This document shows, in pieces, positions 34,680 through 43,700 of a stretch of DNA of 64,000 nucleotides. Source of the stretch: Paenibacillus sp. LHD-117 (GTDB lineage: Bacteria > Bacillota > Bacilli > Paenibacillales > Paenibacillaceae); the NCBI RefSeq assembly GCF_030929555.1, contig NZ_JAVFVT010000024.1, positions 43,931 through 107,930 of the forward strand, in the 5' to 3' direction. The position numbers and the translations under genes were made by a program. The notes below the pieces were generated by a model that worked only from the letters and a program-made list of their open reading frames with translations, made no database searches and was not told where the DNA came from. How positions within the stretch are numbered: the first letter of the stretch is position 1; every line of letters begins with the position of its first letter.

Positions 34680-35573
34680 ATGAAAGCTTTAAGACGCATG
34701 CGGGAAGATTGGGTGTTGTACGCCATGTTGTCCTTGCCGCTGCTCTACTTCGTCATTTTCCATCTCATTCCGTTGTACGGGATGAAGCTTGCCTTCCAGG
34801 ATTACCGCATCCTGGGGGATCATGTCTGGGTCGGCTGGAAGCACTTCAAGGTGCTGTTCAGCTCGCCGGCGTTCGCGAGCGTGATGGAGAATACGATTAT
34901 CATCAGCTTGATGAAGATGATCTTCGTTTTTCCGATTCCGATCGTGCTGTCGTTGCTGATCAACGAGGTGCGCAGCTCGAAGTACCGGAAATACGTGCAA
35001 TCCATTGTTTATTTGCCCCATTTCTTGTCATGGGTCGTTATCGCCGGCATCTGGATCAGCTTGCTGAATCCGGCCGAGGGCGGCGTTAACGTAATCGCGA
35101 ATCTATTCGGCATTCCGTCCGTCGATTACATGACAAGCAAGGAGCATATCCGGTGGGTATTCGTCGTATCCGAGATATGGCGGAGCGCGGGGTGGGATTC
35201 CATCATTTATTTGGCCGCGATCATGAAGATCAGTCCCGGACTGTACGAGGCGGCGAAGATCGACGGAGCGACCCGGCTTCAGCAGATGACGTACATTACG
35301 CTGCCGCATTTATATAGCACAATTGTAACCGTCTTCATTCTGAACCTCGGTTTCTTCATGAACGCGGGCTTCGACCAAGTATTTAACTTCATGAACGATT
35401 CCGTCATCAGCGTCGTGGACATTCTGGATACGTACGTCTACCGGATCGGCATCGGCAACGGCCAATTCGCTTACGCGACCGCGGCCAGCCTATTCAAAGG
35501 CGCAATCGGCATCGTGCTTATTCTGGGCACGCATTTTATATCGAAACGCATCTCGGGCAAAGGCGTCTGGTAA
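34680..35573 (+). CDS. ABC transporter permease, LplB type
   Basis: The 297-residue integral membrane protein has six predicted helices and an EAA loop (YEAAKIDGATRLQQMTYITLP). It starts three bases after the DUF4387 gene. LplB/YtcP permease pairs import oligosaccharides or complex glycosides and use the large LplA-type binding proteins. Here the partner permease and binding protein follow directly. The ATPase subunit is not in the window. Confidence 0.9.
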   Translation: MKALRRMREDWVLYAMLSLPLLYFVIFHLIPLYGMKLAFQDYRILGDHVWVGWKHFKVLFSSPAFASVMENTIIISLMKMIFVFPIPIVLSLLINEVRSSKYRKYVQSIVYLPHFLSWVVIAGIWISLLNPAEGGVNVIANLFGIPSVDYMTSKEHIRWVFVVSEIWRSAGWDSIIYLAAIMKISPGLYEAAKIDGATRLQQMTYITLPHLYSTIVTVFILNLGFFMNAGFDQVFNFMNDSVISVVDILDTYVYRIGIGNGQFAYATAASLFKGAIGIVLILGTHFISKRISGKGVW

Positions 35574-35588
35574 AGGGGGGATCACGCA

Positions 35589-36464
35589 ATGAGACGACTG
35601 GAAATGTCTAAAATCATCATCTATGTCATTCTGTTTCTGTCGACGCTTACGGTGCTGGTTCCCATTCTGAACCTGCTGGCGCTGTCCTTGACGGATCCAA
35701 GCAAAGCGCATCTGATGGGCGGGCTCGACATTTTGCCCAAAGGCTTCTCGTTCATCAACTACCAGCTGCTTCTGTCCAATCCGCTTATTACGGGAAGCAT
35801 CGTGAATTCGGTGTGGATTACCGCGGCGGGCACGTTCCTCAACTTGCTGCTCACGTCGATGGCGGCCTACGTGCTGGCCAGAACGACGTTTATCGGGAAA
35901 AAGCTGGTGCTTCTGTTCCTGATCGTCATCATGGTGTTCGAACCGGGCCTCATTCCGGAATACCTGCTGGTGAAGGATCTGGGGCTGATGAACAAGCTGA
36001 CGTCGCTCATTCTCTACAAAGCGGTAAACGTCTATTATTTGTTCATCCTGATGCGCTTCTTCCAGGACATTCCCGAAGAAATAGTGGAGGCAGCCCGGAT
36101 CGACGGCGCGGGACACTTCCGAACCTACACCCGGATGATCCTTCCTTTGTCCAAGCCAGGACTGGCGACGCTGGGGCTGTTCTACGGCGTGTTCCACTGG
36201 AACGAATATTTCCGGGCGACCATCTATATTTCCGAACCGGCCAAATGGCCGCTGCAGGTCGTGCTCAGGCAGTTCGTCGTCCGCAAGGACAACACTTCGA
36301 TCATAGGCTCGCAAGATAATCTGTTCAACGGGGCTGTGAATTTTGACTTTGCTTCCCTGCAGGCCGGCACGATCATTCTCGCGATTGTGCCGCTCCTCAT
36401 CCTATATCCTTTTATACTGAAGTATTACGCGAAAGGAGCGCTTGAGGGAGGGGTGAAGGATTAG
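35589..36464 (+). CDS. ABC transporter permease, YtcP/LplC type
   Basis: It has 291 residues, six membrane helices and an EAA loop (VEAARIDGAGHFRTYTRMILP). AAAGGGGGG precedes the ATG. It lies 15 bp after the LplB-type gene and pairs with it. Confidence 0.9.
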   Translation: MRRLEMSKIIIYVILFLSTLTVLVPILNLLALSLTDPSKAHLMGGLDILPKGFSFINYQLLLSNPLITGSIVNSVWITAAGTFLNLLLTSMAAYVLARTTFIGKKLVLLFLIVIMVFEPGLIPEYLLVKDLGLMNKLTSLILYKAVNVYYLFILMRFFQDIPEEIVEAARIDGAGHFRTYTRMILPLSKPGLATLGLFYGVFHWNEYFRATIYISEPAKWPLQVVLRQFVVRKDNTSIIGSQDNLFNGAVNFDFASLQAGTIILAIVPLLILYPFILKYYAKGALEGGVKD

Positions 36465-36541
36465 CTCGGCATATAAGCTTGCGCAAGGGAAGAGATGTTC
36501 GGCAATTTCACTATATGACAAATAAGGGGAGAATGGAGTAC

Positions 36542-38047
36542 ATGAAAAAAATAACTCTGCTACTCATTATCGCAATGTTCGCTATGGTCATGGCCGCATG
36601 CAGTTCCAACTCGAATACGCCTGGCAACGGCAATGAGCCGGCTCCGAGCGAGACAGGAACCTCCGATCCGAGCGCGAATGCGGATCCCGTTACGCTGAAG
36701 ATCGTTTACAAGGATGAAGGGACGGCTAACCCCGTATCGGTTAAGTTTTTCCAAGAGCTAGAGAAAGCGCTGAAGAAGGACGAAGGACTGAACGTGAAGT
36801 TCGAGCTGGTCGATCTGGCGCAAGGCAGCTACGCGGAAAACCTGAACCTGCTGCTGCTCGGCGGCACGATTCCGGACATTATTTATTTCCAGGGCGGCGA
36901 CCAGCAAATTTCAGAGCAAGGCTTGCTGGAGGATCTGACGCCTTATATCGAGAAGTCCACTTATATTAAAGACATCATCATGCCGCATAACCAAACGAGA
37001 ATGGAGAGCTATCCGTACCTGCTGTGGATCAAACCGCTCGCGTCGAAAACGCCGGTTGTCCGCGCGGACTGGCTAAACGCGATGGGCAGCTCGAAGGCAT
37101 TGCTGGAAAATCCGACGGTCGACAACTACTACGCCTTCTTCAAGGAGCTGGTGGAGAAGAAGCCGGGCGGCGGCAAACCTAGCTACGCTTTGACGGCCGC
37201 GGGCGACATTACGGAAATCAACTTTATTTTCAACTCGGCATTCGGTTTGGATACGACATGGCTGAAGAAAGACGACGGCACTTACGAATACTCGAAAGTG
37301 TCTCAGCAAGAGAAGGAAAAGCTGACGTTCTACAACAAGCTGTACAAAGAAGGACTGCTTGATCCGCAATTTATTACGAAGCAATGGGATACGAAGGAAG
37401 ATGCGTTCTACAAGGGAGAAGCGGGGGTCATTACCGGCACGGCGGGCAAAATCATCGACCTGTACGACGGCAGAATGAAAGAACTGAACGGCGACGACGC
37501 GAACCTGGTCGTTCTGCCTCCTGCCAAAGGCGTTGCGCAAGGCTTCGGCGCGACCGACGTAACGAAAGAGTCGAGAGGCCTCGCCATCTCTTCGCAATCG
37601 AAGCATAAGGACGTCGCATTCAAAGTGTTCGACTATATGGCCAGCCCGAAAGGACAAATGCTCGATCGTCTCGGCTTCGAGAACGAGCATTACACGGTGA
37701 AGGACGGCCAAATCGAGCTGAACGACAAATATTACAAAGAATGGTACGCGCGCTTCTGGGAGCCGCTCGAGATGAAGTCCGAGACTCCGCTCAAGACGCC
37801 TCTGCTCGGCGAACCGGGTTCGAAATCGCTGCAAGCGGCTTCCGACTTCTACACGGCGGACAACGGCTTCATCATTCCGGAGCAATTCATCGCGAACTGG
37901 GACGCCATGAACAATCTGTACAAGGAATATTCGACGGACTTCATTACCGGCAAGCGAGATCTGTCCGAGTTCGACAAGTTCGTAGAAGCTTGGAACGCGG
38001 CGGGCGGCACGGATATTACGAAATACGCGAACGAAAACATCAAGTAA
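36542..38047 (+). CDS. solute-binding lipoprotein, LplA type
   Basis: The signal sequence has a lipobox MAAC with Cys20. The 501-residue size and the RMESYPYLLWIKPLASKTPV segment fit the LplA/YtcQ type. ATG 36542 has GGGGAGAATGGAG upstream; a longer frame from 36479 lacks a better ribosome site. It captures the substrate for the two preceding permeases. The mature protein is Lys- and Asp-rich and has the usual long C-terminal lobe. Confidence 0.9.
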   Translation: MKKITLLLIIAMFAMVMAACSSNSNTPGNGNEPAPSETGTSDPSANADPVTLKIVYKDEGTANPVSVKFFQELEKALKKDEGLNVKFELVDLAQGSYAENLNLLLLGGTIPDIIYFQGGDQQISEQGLLEDLTPYIEKSTYIKDIIMPHNQTRMESYPYLLWIKPLASKTPVVRADWLNAMGSSKALLENPTVDNYYAFFKELVEKKPGGGKPSYALTAAGDITEINFIFNSAFGLDTTWLKKDDGTYEYSKVSQQEKEKLTFYNKLYKEGLLDPQFITKQWDTKEDAFYKGEAGVITGTAGKIIDLYDGRMKELNGDDANLVVLPPAKGVAQGFGATDVTKESRGLAISSQSKHKDVAFKVFDYMASPKGQMLDRLGFENEHYTVKDGQIELNDKYYKEWYARFWEPLEMKSETPLKTPLLGEPGSKSLQAASDFYTADNGFIIPEQFIANWDAMNNLYKEYSTDFITGKRDLSEFDKFVEAWNAAGGTDITKYANENIK

Positions 38048-38059
38048 GGAGCTAAAGCC

Positions 38060-39211
38060 ATGACCTCGTTTCGAGACCGAGTGAGAGGCGTGGTCGCCTC
38101 GACCGCGCTGGGCGACGCAATGGGAGCGCCCATCGAGAAGCTGACATACGAAGGGATCAAGTCGCAATACGGCCGCGTGGAATCGTTGATGACCCGTTGG
38201 CACAAGATCGATCTTCCCGCGGACGTCCGGCTTGGCCGAGTAAGGGGCGACGGCATCGTGACCGACGATACGCTCATGACGGTCGCGCTCATCAATGTGT
38301 ATCTGACCGAAGGCAGACATCTGGACGCTTACGACATGGGCAATGAATTCGTGAAGGAAATCGCCTTCCGGAAGACGTTCGTGCCGGAGCTGAATCAAGA
38401 GACTTTTATTATCGACCGGTTGTTCTATCCGGAGAAATATATCTTCATGCGCCATGTGCTGGCGAATTGCGATCCGAGGGAAGGCGGCATCGGCAATATG
38501 GTAAACTGCGGGGCGGCGATGTATATCGCCCCCGTGGGGGTTGTCAATGCCGGTCATCCGAAGGCCGCTTACGACGAAGCGATTCTGTTCGCGATGGGCC
38601 ATCAGTGCAGCTACGGCCTCGAGGCGGCGGGCGTGCTTGCCGCTTGCGTCGCCAAGGCGTTCGAGCCCGGAGCGACGGTGGACGATATCGTCCGCACCGC
38701 CATCGAGTTGGCGAAGGACGGCACGAAGGAAGCGATCCGCGAGCTGACCGACGCGGCAAGGGCACTTCGGGCGGAGCGGGACGACATGGATAAAGTGATC
38801 GAGACGTTCCAATCGATCCTGCTTAAGTATTCGCCGATGGGCGACGACGTAAGCCGCCATATCGACAAGGTCGGCGTGCCAAGCAACCATTATACGCCAA
38901 GTCGCATGTGGTCGATCGAGGAGCTGCCGATGGCGCTCGCCTTCATCGTCCTGAACGACGGCGACTATTACCGTTCCATATTGGATGGGGTCAACTCGGG
39001 GCGGGATACCGATTCCATCGGCGTCATGGCCGGCGTCATTCTAGGCGCCATGTACGGCTATGAGGCGATCGCCCCGGCGGATATCGAGCAGCTGAACAAG
39101 GTGAACCGATTGGACCTGTTCGCCATTGCCGACCGGTTCAGCGACGCGGCAGCAGAGATGATCCGAGACGATCTTCGCGCGCATGAAGCGAGAAGAAGCA
39201 TACTGGACTAG
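38060..39211 (+). CDS. ADP-ribosylglycohydrolase family protein (ARH/DraG fold)
   Basis: ARH enzymes cleave N- or O-glycosidic bonds to ribose using a dinuclear metal centre. The metal ligands appear complete: GDAMGAP at 18-24, TDDT at 68-71 and DTD at 316-318 (GRDTDSIG). It is cytoplasmic, 383 residues. It starts 12 bp after the binding-protein gene and is followed by a second ARH-fold protein and a ribokinase. That context argues for hydrolysis of an imported riboside-like compound rather than protein de-ADP-ribosylation (inference). Confidence 0.85.
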   Translation: MTSFRDRVRGVVASTALGDAMGAPIEKLTYEGIKSQYGRVESLMTRWHKIDLPADVRLGRVRGDGIVTDDTLMTVALINVYLTEGRHLDAYDMGNEFVKEIAFRKTFVPELNQETFIIDRLFYPEKYIFMRHVLANCDPREGGIGNMVNCGAAMYIAPVGVVNAGHPKAAYDEAILFAMGHQCSYGLEAAGVLAACVAKAFEPGATVDDIVRTAIELAKDGTKEAIRELTDAARALRAERDDMDKVIETFQSILLKYSPMGDDVSRHIDKVGVPSNHYTPSRMWSIEELPMALAFIVLNDGDYYRSILDGVNSGRDTDSIGVMAGVILGAMYGYEAIAPADIEQLNKVNRLDLFAIADRFSDAAAEMIRDDLRAHEARRSILD

Positions 39212-39228
39212 CGCGAGGAGGAGCGGGA

Positions 39229-41343
39229 GTGAAAGAAATCATACCGAAACATTATGTAGAGACGATATACGCGGGTTTCCTCGGCATGAACGTCGGCATT
39301 CGGCTGGGCGCGCCGATCGAACCGGTCGTGTGGACGCATGATCGCATCCGGGACGTTTACGGCGACATCCGTTCATATGTGAAAGATTACAAGACGTTCT
39401 CCGCGGACGACGACGCGAACGGTCCGGTTTTTTTCATCCGAGCGCTGTATGACGACGCCGTGAATCGAGACCTGGAGCCGGACGACGTCGGGAAGGCGTG
39501 GCTGAATTACGCAAGGGAAGGCATTGGCATGTTCTGGTGGGGCGGGGACAACGTCAGCACCGAACATACGGCTTATCTGAATTTGAAGAGGGGCATTCCC
39601 GCCCCTCGCTCCGGTTCTATCGAAGTAAACGGGCTGGAGCTGGCGGAGCAGATCGGCGGACAGATTTTTATCGATTCATGGGGCTTGCTTTTCCCGGGAA
39701 ATATCGACAAAGCGGCGGATTATGCCGAAAAGGCGGCAAGCGTCTCCCATGACGGCAACGGCCTGTACGGCGCGCGGTTCATGGCGGCGTGCATCGCGAA
39801 GGCGTTCGAGACGAAGTCGATCGACGAAGTGATCGCGGCCGGGCTTAGCGTTATACCGGATGACTCCACGTATGCTCGCGTGGTGCATGCGGTTATGGAT
39901 TTCCACCGCGGTGAGCCGACCGACTTCCGGGCTTGCTGGAAGTACCTCGAAGAGAATTGGGGATATGACAAATACGGCGGCGTCTGCCACATCATACCGA
40001 ACGCCGGCGTCTGCGTGCTCGCGTTGCTCTACGGAGTGGGCGACTTCGCCCGGACGGTGGAGATCGCGTCGATGTGCGGCTGGGATACGGATTGCAATGC
40101 GGGCAACGTCGGGACTATTCTTGGCGTCATGGTCGGGCTGGATGGCATCCCAGAACACTACCGGAAGCCGATCAACGACTTTATCGTCGCGTCCAGCGTG
40201 TCCGGCTACCTGAACCTCGTCGACTTCCCGACGTTCTCGAAGGAGCTGGCGCTGCTCGGTTACCGCGTGAACGGGGAGGAAGTGCCGGAAGAGCTGAAGC
40301 GCAGGGTGAGGCGCGGCGAAGTGTATTTCGACTTCGACCTGCCGGGTTCGACGCACGGCTTCCGTACGAGCAATTCGTTCAAAACGCCGGTTATGCGGCA
40401 TTCCGCGGCGCGTACGTTCGAGAGCAGAGGTTCGCTCGAAGTGGTATTCGATCGGCTCGTGGAGGGCGACAGCAGCAAGCTGTTTTTCAAGCCGTTCTAC
40501 CGGCGCGAGGAATTTAACGACGAGAAATACAAACCGACCTTCGCTCCCCTCGCTTGCGGCGGGCAGAAGGTGAGCGCGAAGATTTACGTGGAGCAATGGG
40601 AAGGAGAGCCGCTGACGCTTACGCCGTATGTGCGCAATACGCATACGAAGGAAGAGATGAGGCTTTCCTCCGTCACGCCTTCGGGCGGCGAATGGACGGA
40701 TATCGAGTTCGTCATTCCGGATACGGACGGCGCCATGGTCGACGAGATCGGATGGATTCTGGAAAGCGCGTCGCCGCTGCTGAACCGGGCGATCGGCAGC
40801 TTGTTCCTCGGACAGTTCTGCGTGACGGGAGCGGCGGATTACGCCATCGATTTCGCCAAGCAAACCAAGGAATTCGGCTCCGTGACGCCGTTCGCCCAAC
40901 ATCGCGGCAAGTGGGAGCTGCGGGGAAGCGCGCTTCATTGCGTGTCGGAAGGCGATTGCTCCGCGTACTCCGGCAATTATTACGCTGAGAAGACCGTCGT
41001 GGAAGCGACGATCAAGCCGATTTCCGGGGATAGCCATTGCATGATAGCAAGAGCGCAGGGCATTAAACGCCATTATCTCGCGGGCTTCGACGGTGAAGGC
41101 AAGGTTTCGCTGATCCGGCAAAACTTTGGGCTCGAGCGATTGGCCGGCGCGGCATTCGATTGGCGGCATGGCGAGGAGTATCGTCTGAAGCTGACGGCGG
41201 AGAATGACGAATTGACTTTAACGATTAACGGGGTTAACGTCCTGACCTGCAAGGACGATTCGTTCGCCGCCGGCATGTTCGGTTTCGGCTGCCTGAAGCA
41301 AGGTGAGTGCGAAATCAAGGACGTTAAGGTATACTCGGACTAA
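39229..41343 (+). CDS. ADP-ribosylglycohydrolase-fold protein with C-terminal lectin-like domain
   Basis: Residues 1-345 are an ARH-fold domain with the C-terminal metal motif GWDTDCNAGN (Asp286, Asp288). The N-terminal GDA motif is changed to LGMNVG, and the TDDT site is either DDDAN (Asp60-62) or lost. After a linker, about residues 380-704 form two beta-sandwich domains, the last like DUF1080/LamG (EEYRLKLTAENDELTLTING). There is no signal peptide. The GTG start at 39229 has GAGGAGG eight bases upstream. Activity may differ from the first ARH protein, for example on another glycosidic bond of the same substrate. Confidence 0.75.
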   Translation: MKEIIPKHYVETIYAGFLGMNVGIRLGAPIEPVVWTHDRIRDVYGDIRSYVKDYKTFSADDDANGPVFFIRALYDDAVNRDLEPDDVGKAWLNYAREGIGMFWWGGDNVSTEHTAYLNLKRGIPAPRSGSIEVNGLELAEQIGGQIFIDSWGLLFPGNIDKAADYAEKAASVSHDGNGLYGARFMAACIAKAFETKSIDEVIAAGLSVIPDDSTYARVVHAVMDFHRGEPTDFRACWKYLEENWGYDKYGGVCHIIPNAGVCVLALLYGVGDFARTVEIASMCGWDTDCNAGNVGTILGVMVGLDGIPEHYRKPINDFIVASSVSGYLNLVDFPTFSKELALLGYRVNGEEVPEELKRRVRRGEVYFDFDLPGSTHGFRTSNSFKTPVMRHSAARTFESRGSLEVVFDRLVEGDSSKLFFKPFYRREEFNDEKYKPTFAPLACGGQKVSAKIYVEQWEGEPLTLTPYVRNTHTKEEMRLSSVTPSGGEWTDIEFVIPDTDGAMVDEIGWILESASPLLNRAIGSLFLGQFCVTGAADYAIDFAKQTKEFGSVTPFAQHRGKWELRGSALHCVSEGDCSAYSGNYYAEKTVVEATIKPISGDSHCMIARAQGIKRHYLAGFDGEGKVSLIRQNFGLERLAGAAFDWRHGEEYRLKLTAENDELTLTINGVNVLTCKDDSFAAGMFGFGCLKQGECEIKDVKVYSD

Positions 41344-41393
41344 TGGCTGAATCAATTGGAAATTGGCTTTAGTAGAAAGGAGCGTTTCCACCG

Positions 41394-42329
41394 TTGCGTA
41401 AGTTGCTTGTCGTAGGAAGCATAAATATGGATGTCGTTAGCAACGTGAAGCAGTTCCCGCTGCCGGGGGAGACGATCCACAGCGGCGGCACGGCTTTTGT
41501 TCCGGGAGGGAAAGGGGCCAATCAGGCCGTCGCGGCGGCAAGAGCCGGAGCGGACTGCGCCATGGTCGGCGCGGTCGGGCTCGATCCTTTCGGCGATACG
41601 CTTGTCGCTTCCCTCGCGGAACGCGGGGTCGATGCGGGCGCCGTCCTGCGCAAGGAGGGCACATCCGGCATCGCTCTTATTACTGTGAACGAGGAAGGCG
41701 AGAACAACATCATCCTGTCGGAGGGCGCGAACGGCAAAGTAACGGCTGCGGACGTCGCTTCGTCTGCGGCGTGGGACGGCGTCTACGCCGTGCTGCTGCA
41801 GAACGAGATTCCTTGGGAGACGACTCTGTCCGCTATGCGCGGCGCGAAGGATGCCGGGGTTCGCGTCTTCCTGAATCCCGCGCCGGCAAGGTCGCTGCCG
41901 GACGAGACGTTTCCGCTGCTCGACACGCTTATCGTGAACGAGACGGAGGCCGCGGTTGTCACCGGCGTGAAGGTGGACGGCGTGGCGTCGGCTGCGGTCG
42001 CGGCCGAATGGGCGCTGGCAAAGGGCGCGTCCAGCGTCATTGTAACGCTTGGCGAGCAGGGCTGTTTCTATGCGGATGCGCAGGGCGCTCGCCTGGCGGT
42101 CCCCGCCTTCCGCGTGAAGCCAGTCGATACGACGGCCGCGGGCGACACGTTCATCGGCGCGTATGCCGCCGCTAGCGCGGACGGTCTCGGCACGGAGGAC
42201 GCGCTGCGGTTCGCCGTCGCGGCATCCGCGCTGGCGGTCACGCGCCCCGGCGCGCAGTCGTCGATCCCGGACAAGGCGGAGATTGAAGCGTTTCTGACGC
42301 GCGAAACCTCCGGTGATGTGCTTATTTAG
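41394..42329 (+). CDS. rbsK: ribokinase (PfkB family)
   Basis: It phosphorylates D-ribose to ribose 5-phosphate. GSINMDVV and GGKGANQAVAAARAG are substrate-binding motifs, NPAPAR and NETEA are ribokinase-typical, and DTTAAGDTFIGAYAAA holds the catalytic Asp and anion hole. Length (311) is standard. The TTG at 41394 has GAAAGGAG nine bases upstream. As the last gene of the operon it suggests that ribose or a close pentose is the end product of the preceding glycohydrolases. Another PfkB substrate such as deoxyribose cannot be excluded. Confidence 0.85.
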   Translation: MRKLLVVGSINMDVVSNVKQFPLPGETIHSGGTAFVPGGKGANQAVAAARAGADCAMVGAVGLDPFGDTLVASLAERGVDAGAVLRKEGTSGIALITVNEEGENNIILSEGANGKVTAADVASSAAWDGVYAVLLQNEIPWETTLSAMRGAKDAGVRVFLNPAPARSLPDETFPLLDTLIVNETEAAVVTGVKVDGVASAAVAAEWALAKGASSVIVTLGEQGCFYADAQGARLAVPAFRVKPVDTTAAGDTFIGAYAAASADGLGTEDALRFAVAASALAVTRPGAQSSIPDKAEIEAFLTRETSGDVLI

Positions 42330-42380
42330 CTATCACTGCGTTTCGCGCCTCAGTTCCTAGTAGAATGATCCTTTTGAATG

Positions 42381-42568
42381 CTAACGGAAGCAGCCGACGC
42401 TATTCGGCTCTATTTGATCGATTTGATAGGCTAACGGAAGCACGGTGCCTTATTTATGATTTTTTTGACTGAAATACGTCATTTTTAATAGAATAAGAGC
42501 GCTGTGTTCCGTTAGATCTCCGTATGGGCTCAAAATCGCATAATAAGCGCGCTGAGTTCCGTTAGATC
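42381..42568 (+). repeat. four-unit CTAACGGAA dispersed repeat, copy A
   Basis: CTAACGGAA occurs at 42381 and 42431 on the plus strand and as TTCCGTTAG at 42507 and 42557, so spacing is 50, 76 and 50 bp and the two halves face each other. Each CTAACGGAA is followed, two bases later, by a related CAGCGC...CTTATT stretch. A closely similar copy lies inverted at 62379-62559. I found no coding potential. It fills most of the gap between the ribokinase gene and the terminator at 42596. Confidence 0.85.
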
Positions 42569-42595
42569 ATTGATTGGTTTACGCATGCCCCAAAA

Positions 42596-42650
42596 AAGAC
42601 ACCTCCAATTTTGCGTTGATTCGAACGCGGAATTGGAGGTGTCTTTTCTT
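42596..42650 (+). terminator. intrinsic terminator of the ribokinase operon
   Basis: AGACACCTCCAATT (42597-42610) pairs with AATTGGAGGTGTCT (42631-42644), then TTTCTTTT. A-rich sequence on the left makes it bidirectional in principle. Confidence 0.85.
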
Positions 42651-42775
42651 TTGAACCCACCAATAATGATGGGTTTTATTGTAATATAGTATCGTGCTGC
42701 GTCCCTCCGTATTAAGGTTTTTAGTTAGAAAAGCAGAGATTGTGTTGGCATCTTATTCAATAAAGGAGGATAGCC

Positions 42776-43186
42776 ATGACCAAGATATTCTTGATGATTG
42801 CAACATTGCTTTTCATCACTGGTTGCTCCACCTACACACTCGAAGAAGCCAAAAAAGAAGGGGCTATCGTGGAAGGGCCCGGAGGCCCTCTCAATCTAGA
42901 AAGCTTGGAACGGTTCTTTGAGGATGTCGACGCCTCAATTAAGGGCGAGTTGCGCATTGTCCGGTTCGATGACGAAGGAAAGCCGCATATCGGTGACGTG
43001 ATATACACAGACGAGCATCTTCAATATCGGTACGGGGACAAGAAAGCTACATGCAAGGGACTGCGAGTCGAAGAAAATCCAGCTTCCAGCACCAGCCGCC
43101 AATACCTGCTTACAGGCTGCGATCGAGTGATCGGGCAAGCCGGTCCGGAAGAGAACGAAATTGCGATATACCTTGATTTTCAATGA
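42776..43186 (+). CDS. DUF4362-family lipoprotein
   Basis: A short signal sequence ends in the lipobox FITGC (Cys17), and the 136-residue protein fits the DUF4362 layout: an early EEAKKEG segment, a central LRIVRFDDEGKP strand pair and a C-terminal YLLTGC. It would be a small membrane-anchored protein of unknown role. AGGAGG precedes the ATG. It is a single gene with lower GC than the sugar operons and lies just outside the direct-repeat-bounded island. Confidence 0.7.
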   Translation: MTKIFLMIATLLFITGCSTYTLEEAKKEGAIVEGPGGPLNLESLERFFEDVDASIKGELRIVRFDDEGKPHIGDVIYTDEHLQYRYGDKKATCKGLRVEENPASSTSRQYLLTGCDRVIGQAGPEENEIAIYLDFQ

Positions 43187-43238
43187 TGATCTAGCTGAAT
43201 TATTCAGAAAACAACAACTAACCAATCGTTCCCTTACC

Positions 43239-43270
43239 CATTTGGTACTCCCCCGGCGGCGTGCCGAAGT
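43239..43270 (-). pseudogene. displaced 3' end of yesN; left copy of the 32-bp direct repeat
   Basis: These 32 bases are identical to 49516-49547, the 3' end of the yesN gene on the minus strand. Read on the minus strand they encode FGTPPGEYQM and the frame continues as GKGTIG to a stop, while the intact gene continues as SR and stop. The rest of the gene is absent here. The pair of repeats flanks the accessory region, as expected for att sites. Confidence 0.75.
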
Positions 43271-43439
43271 AAGTATTAGTCTGGGATGTTTCATTCTAAC
43301 GGGAGTTTAGCGTAATGAACAGGCAGGACTTAAGTTTGTAAAAAACGTATCATCAGCGAACCAATATACGAATGAGTCACTCTACATCACTGCCTTGATT
43401 TGATACAATGAAGATAAAACGGTTTGGGAGGTACTGATA

Positions 43440-43700
43440 ATGCAATGGTCTGAAATATGCGAGAAATACCCAAATCAAATTGTACTAGTTGAGGCGTTAA
43501 GAACATCTTCAAAGGATAATATTCGAACAGTCGAGGAAATGTCCATTTTATCCGATTTTCGAGATAATATGGACGCTTGGAAGGAATATAAAAAAATTCA
43601 TAGAGATATGCCAGAGAAAGAACTTTATATTTTTCATACATCTAAAGAAAAAGCCGAAGTCATAGAGCAATTTTTTGTAGGAATTAGGGGGAGCGTATGA
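43440..43700 (+). CDS. small hypothetical protein paired with a retropepsin-like protein
   Basis: The 86-residue, AT-rich gene encodes a charged, helical soluble protein (TVEEMSILSDFRDNMDAWKE in the middle) with no family I recognise. GGGAGG lies ten bases before the ATG. Its stop overlaps the ATG of the next gene by four bases, so the two are translated together and may form a complex or a regulator-protease pair. Confidence 0.65.
   Translation: MQWSEICEKYPNQIVLVEALRTSSKDNIRTVEEMSILSDFRDNMDAWKEYKKIHRDMPEKELYIFHTSKEKAEVIEQFFVGIRGSV

Noticed and set aside
37073..38890. 605-codon open frame on the minus strand opposite the LplA-type and ARH genes
   Set aside because: It is antisense to two well-supported genes, has an Arg/Val/His-rich composition typical of the complement of GC-rich genes, and shows no domain.
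39676..41169. 497-codon minus-strand frame opposite the second ARH-fold gene
   Set aside because: It is a shadow frame with no recognisable motif and no ribosome site, fully inside a supported gene.
42381..42568. CRISPR array as explanation for the 50-bp spaced repeats
   Set aside because: There are only two motifs per orientation, the units face each other, the blocks between are related to each other, and no cas genes are present.
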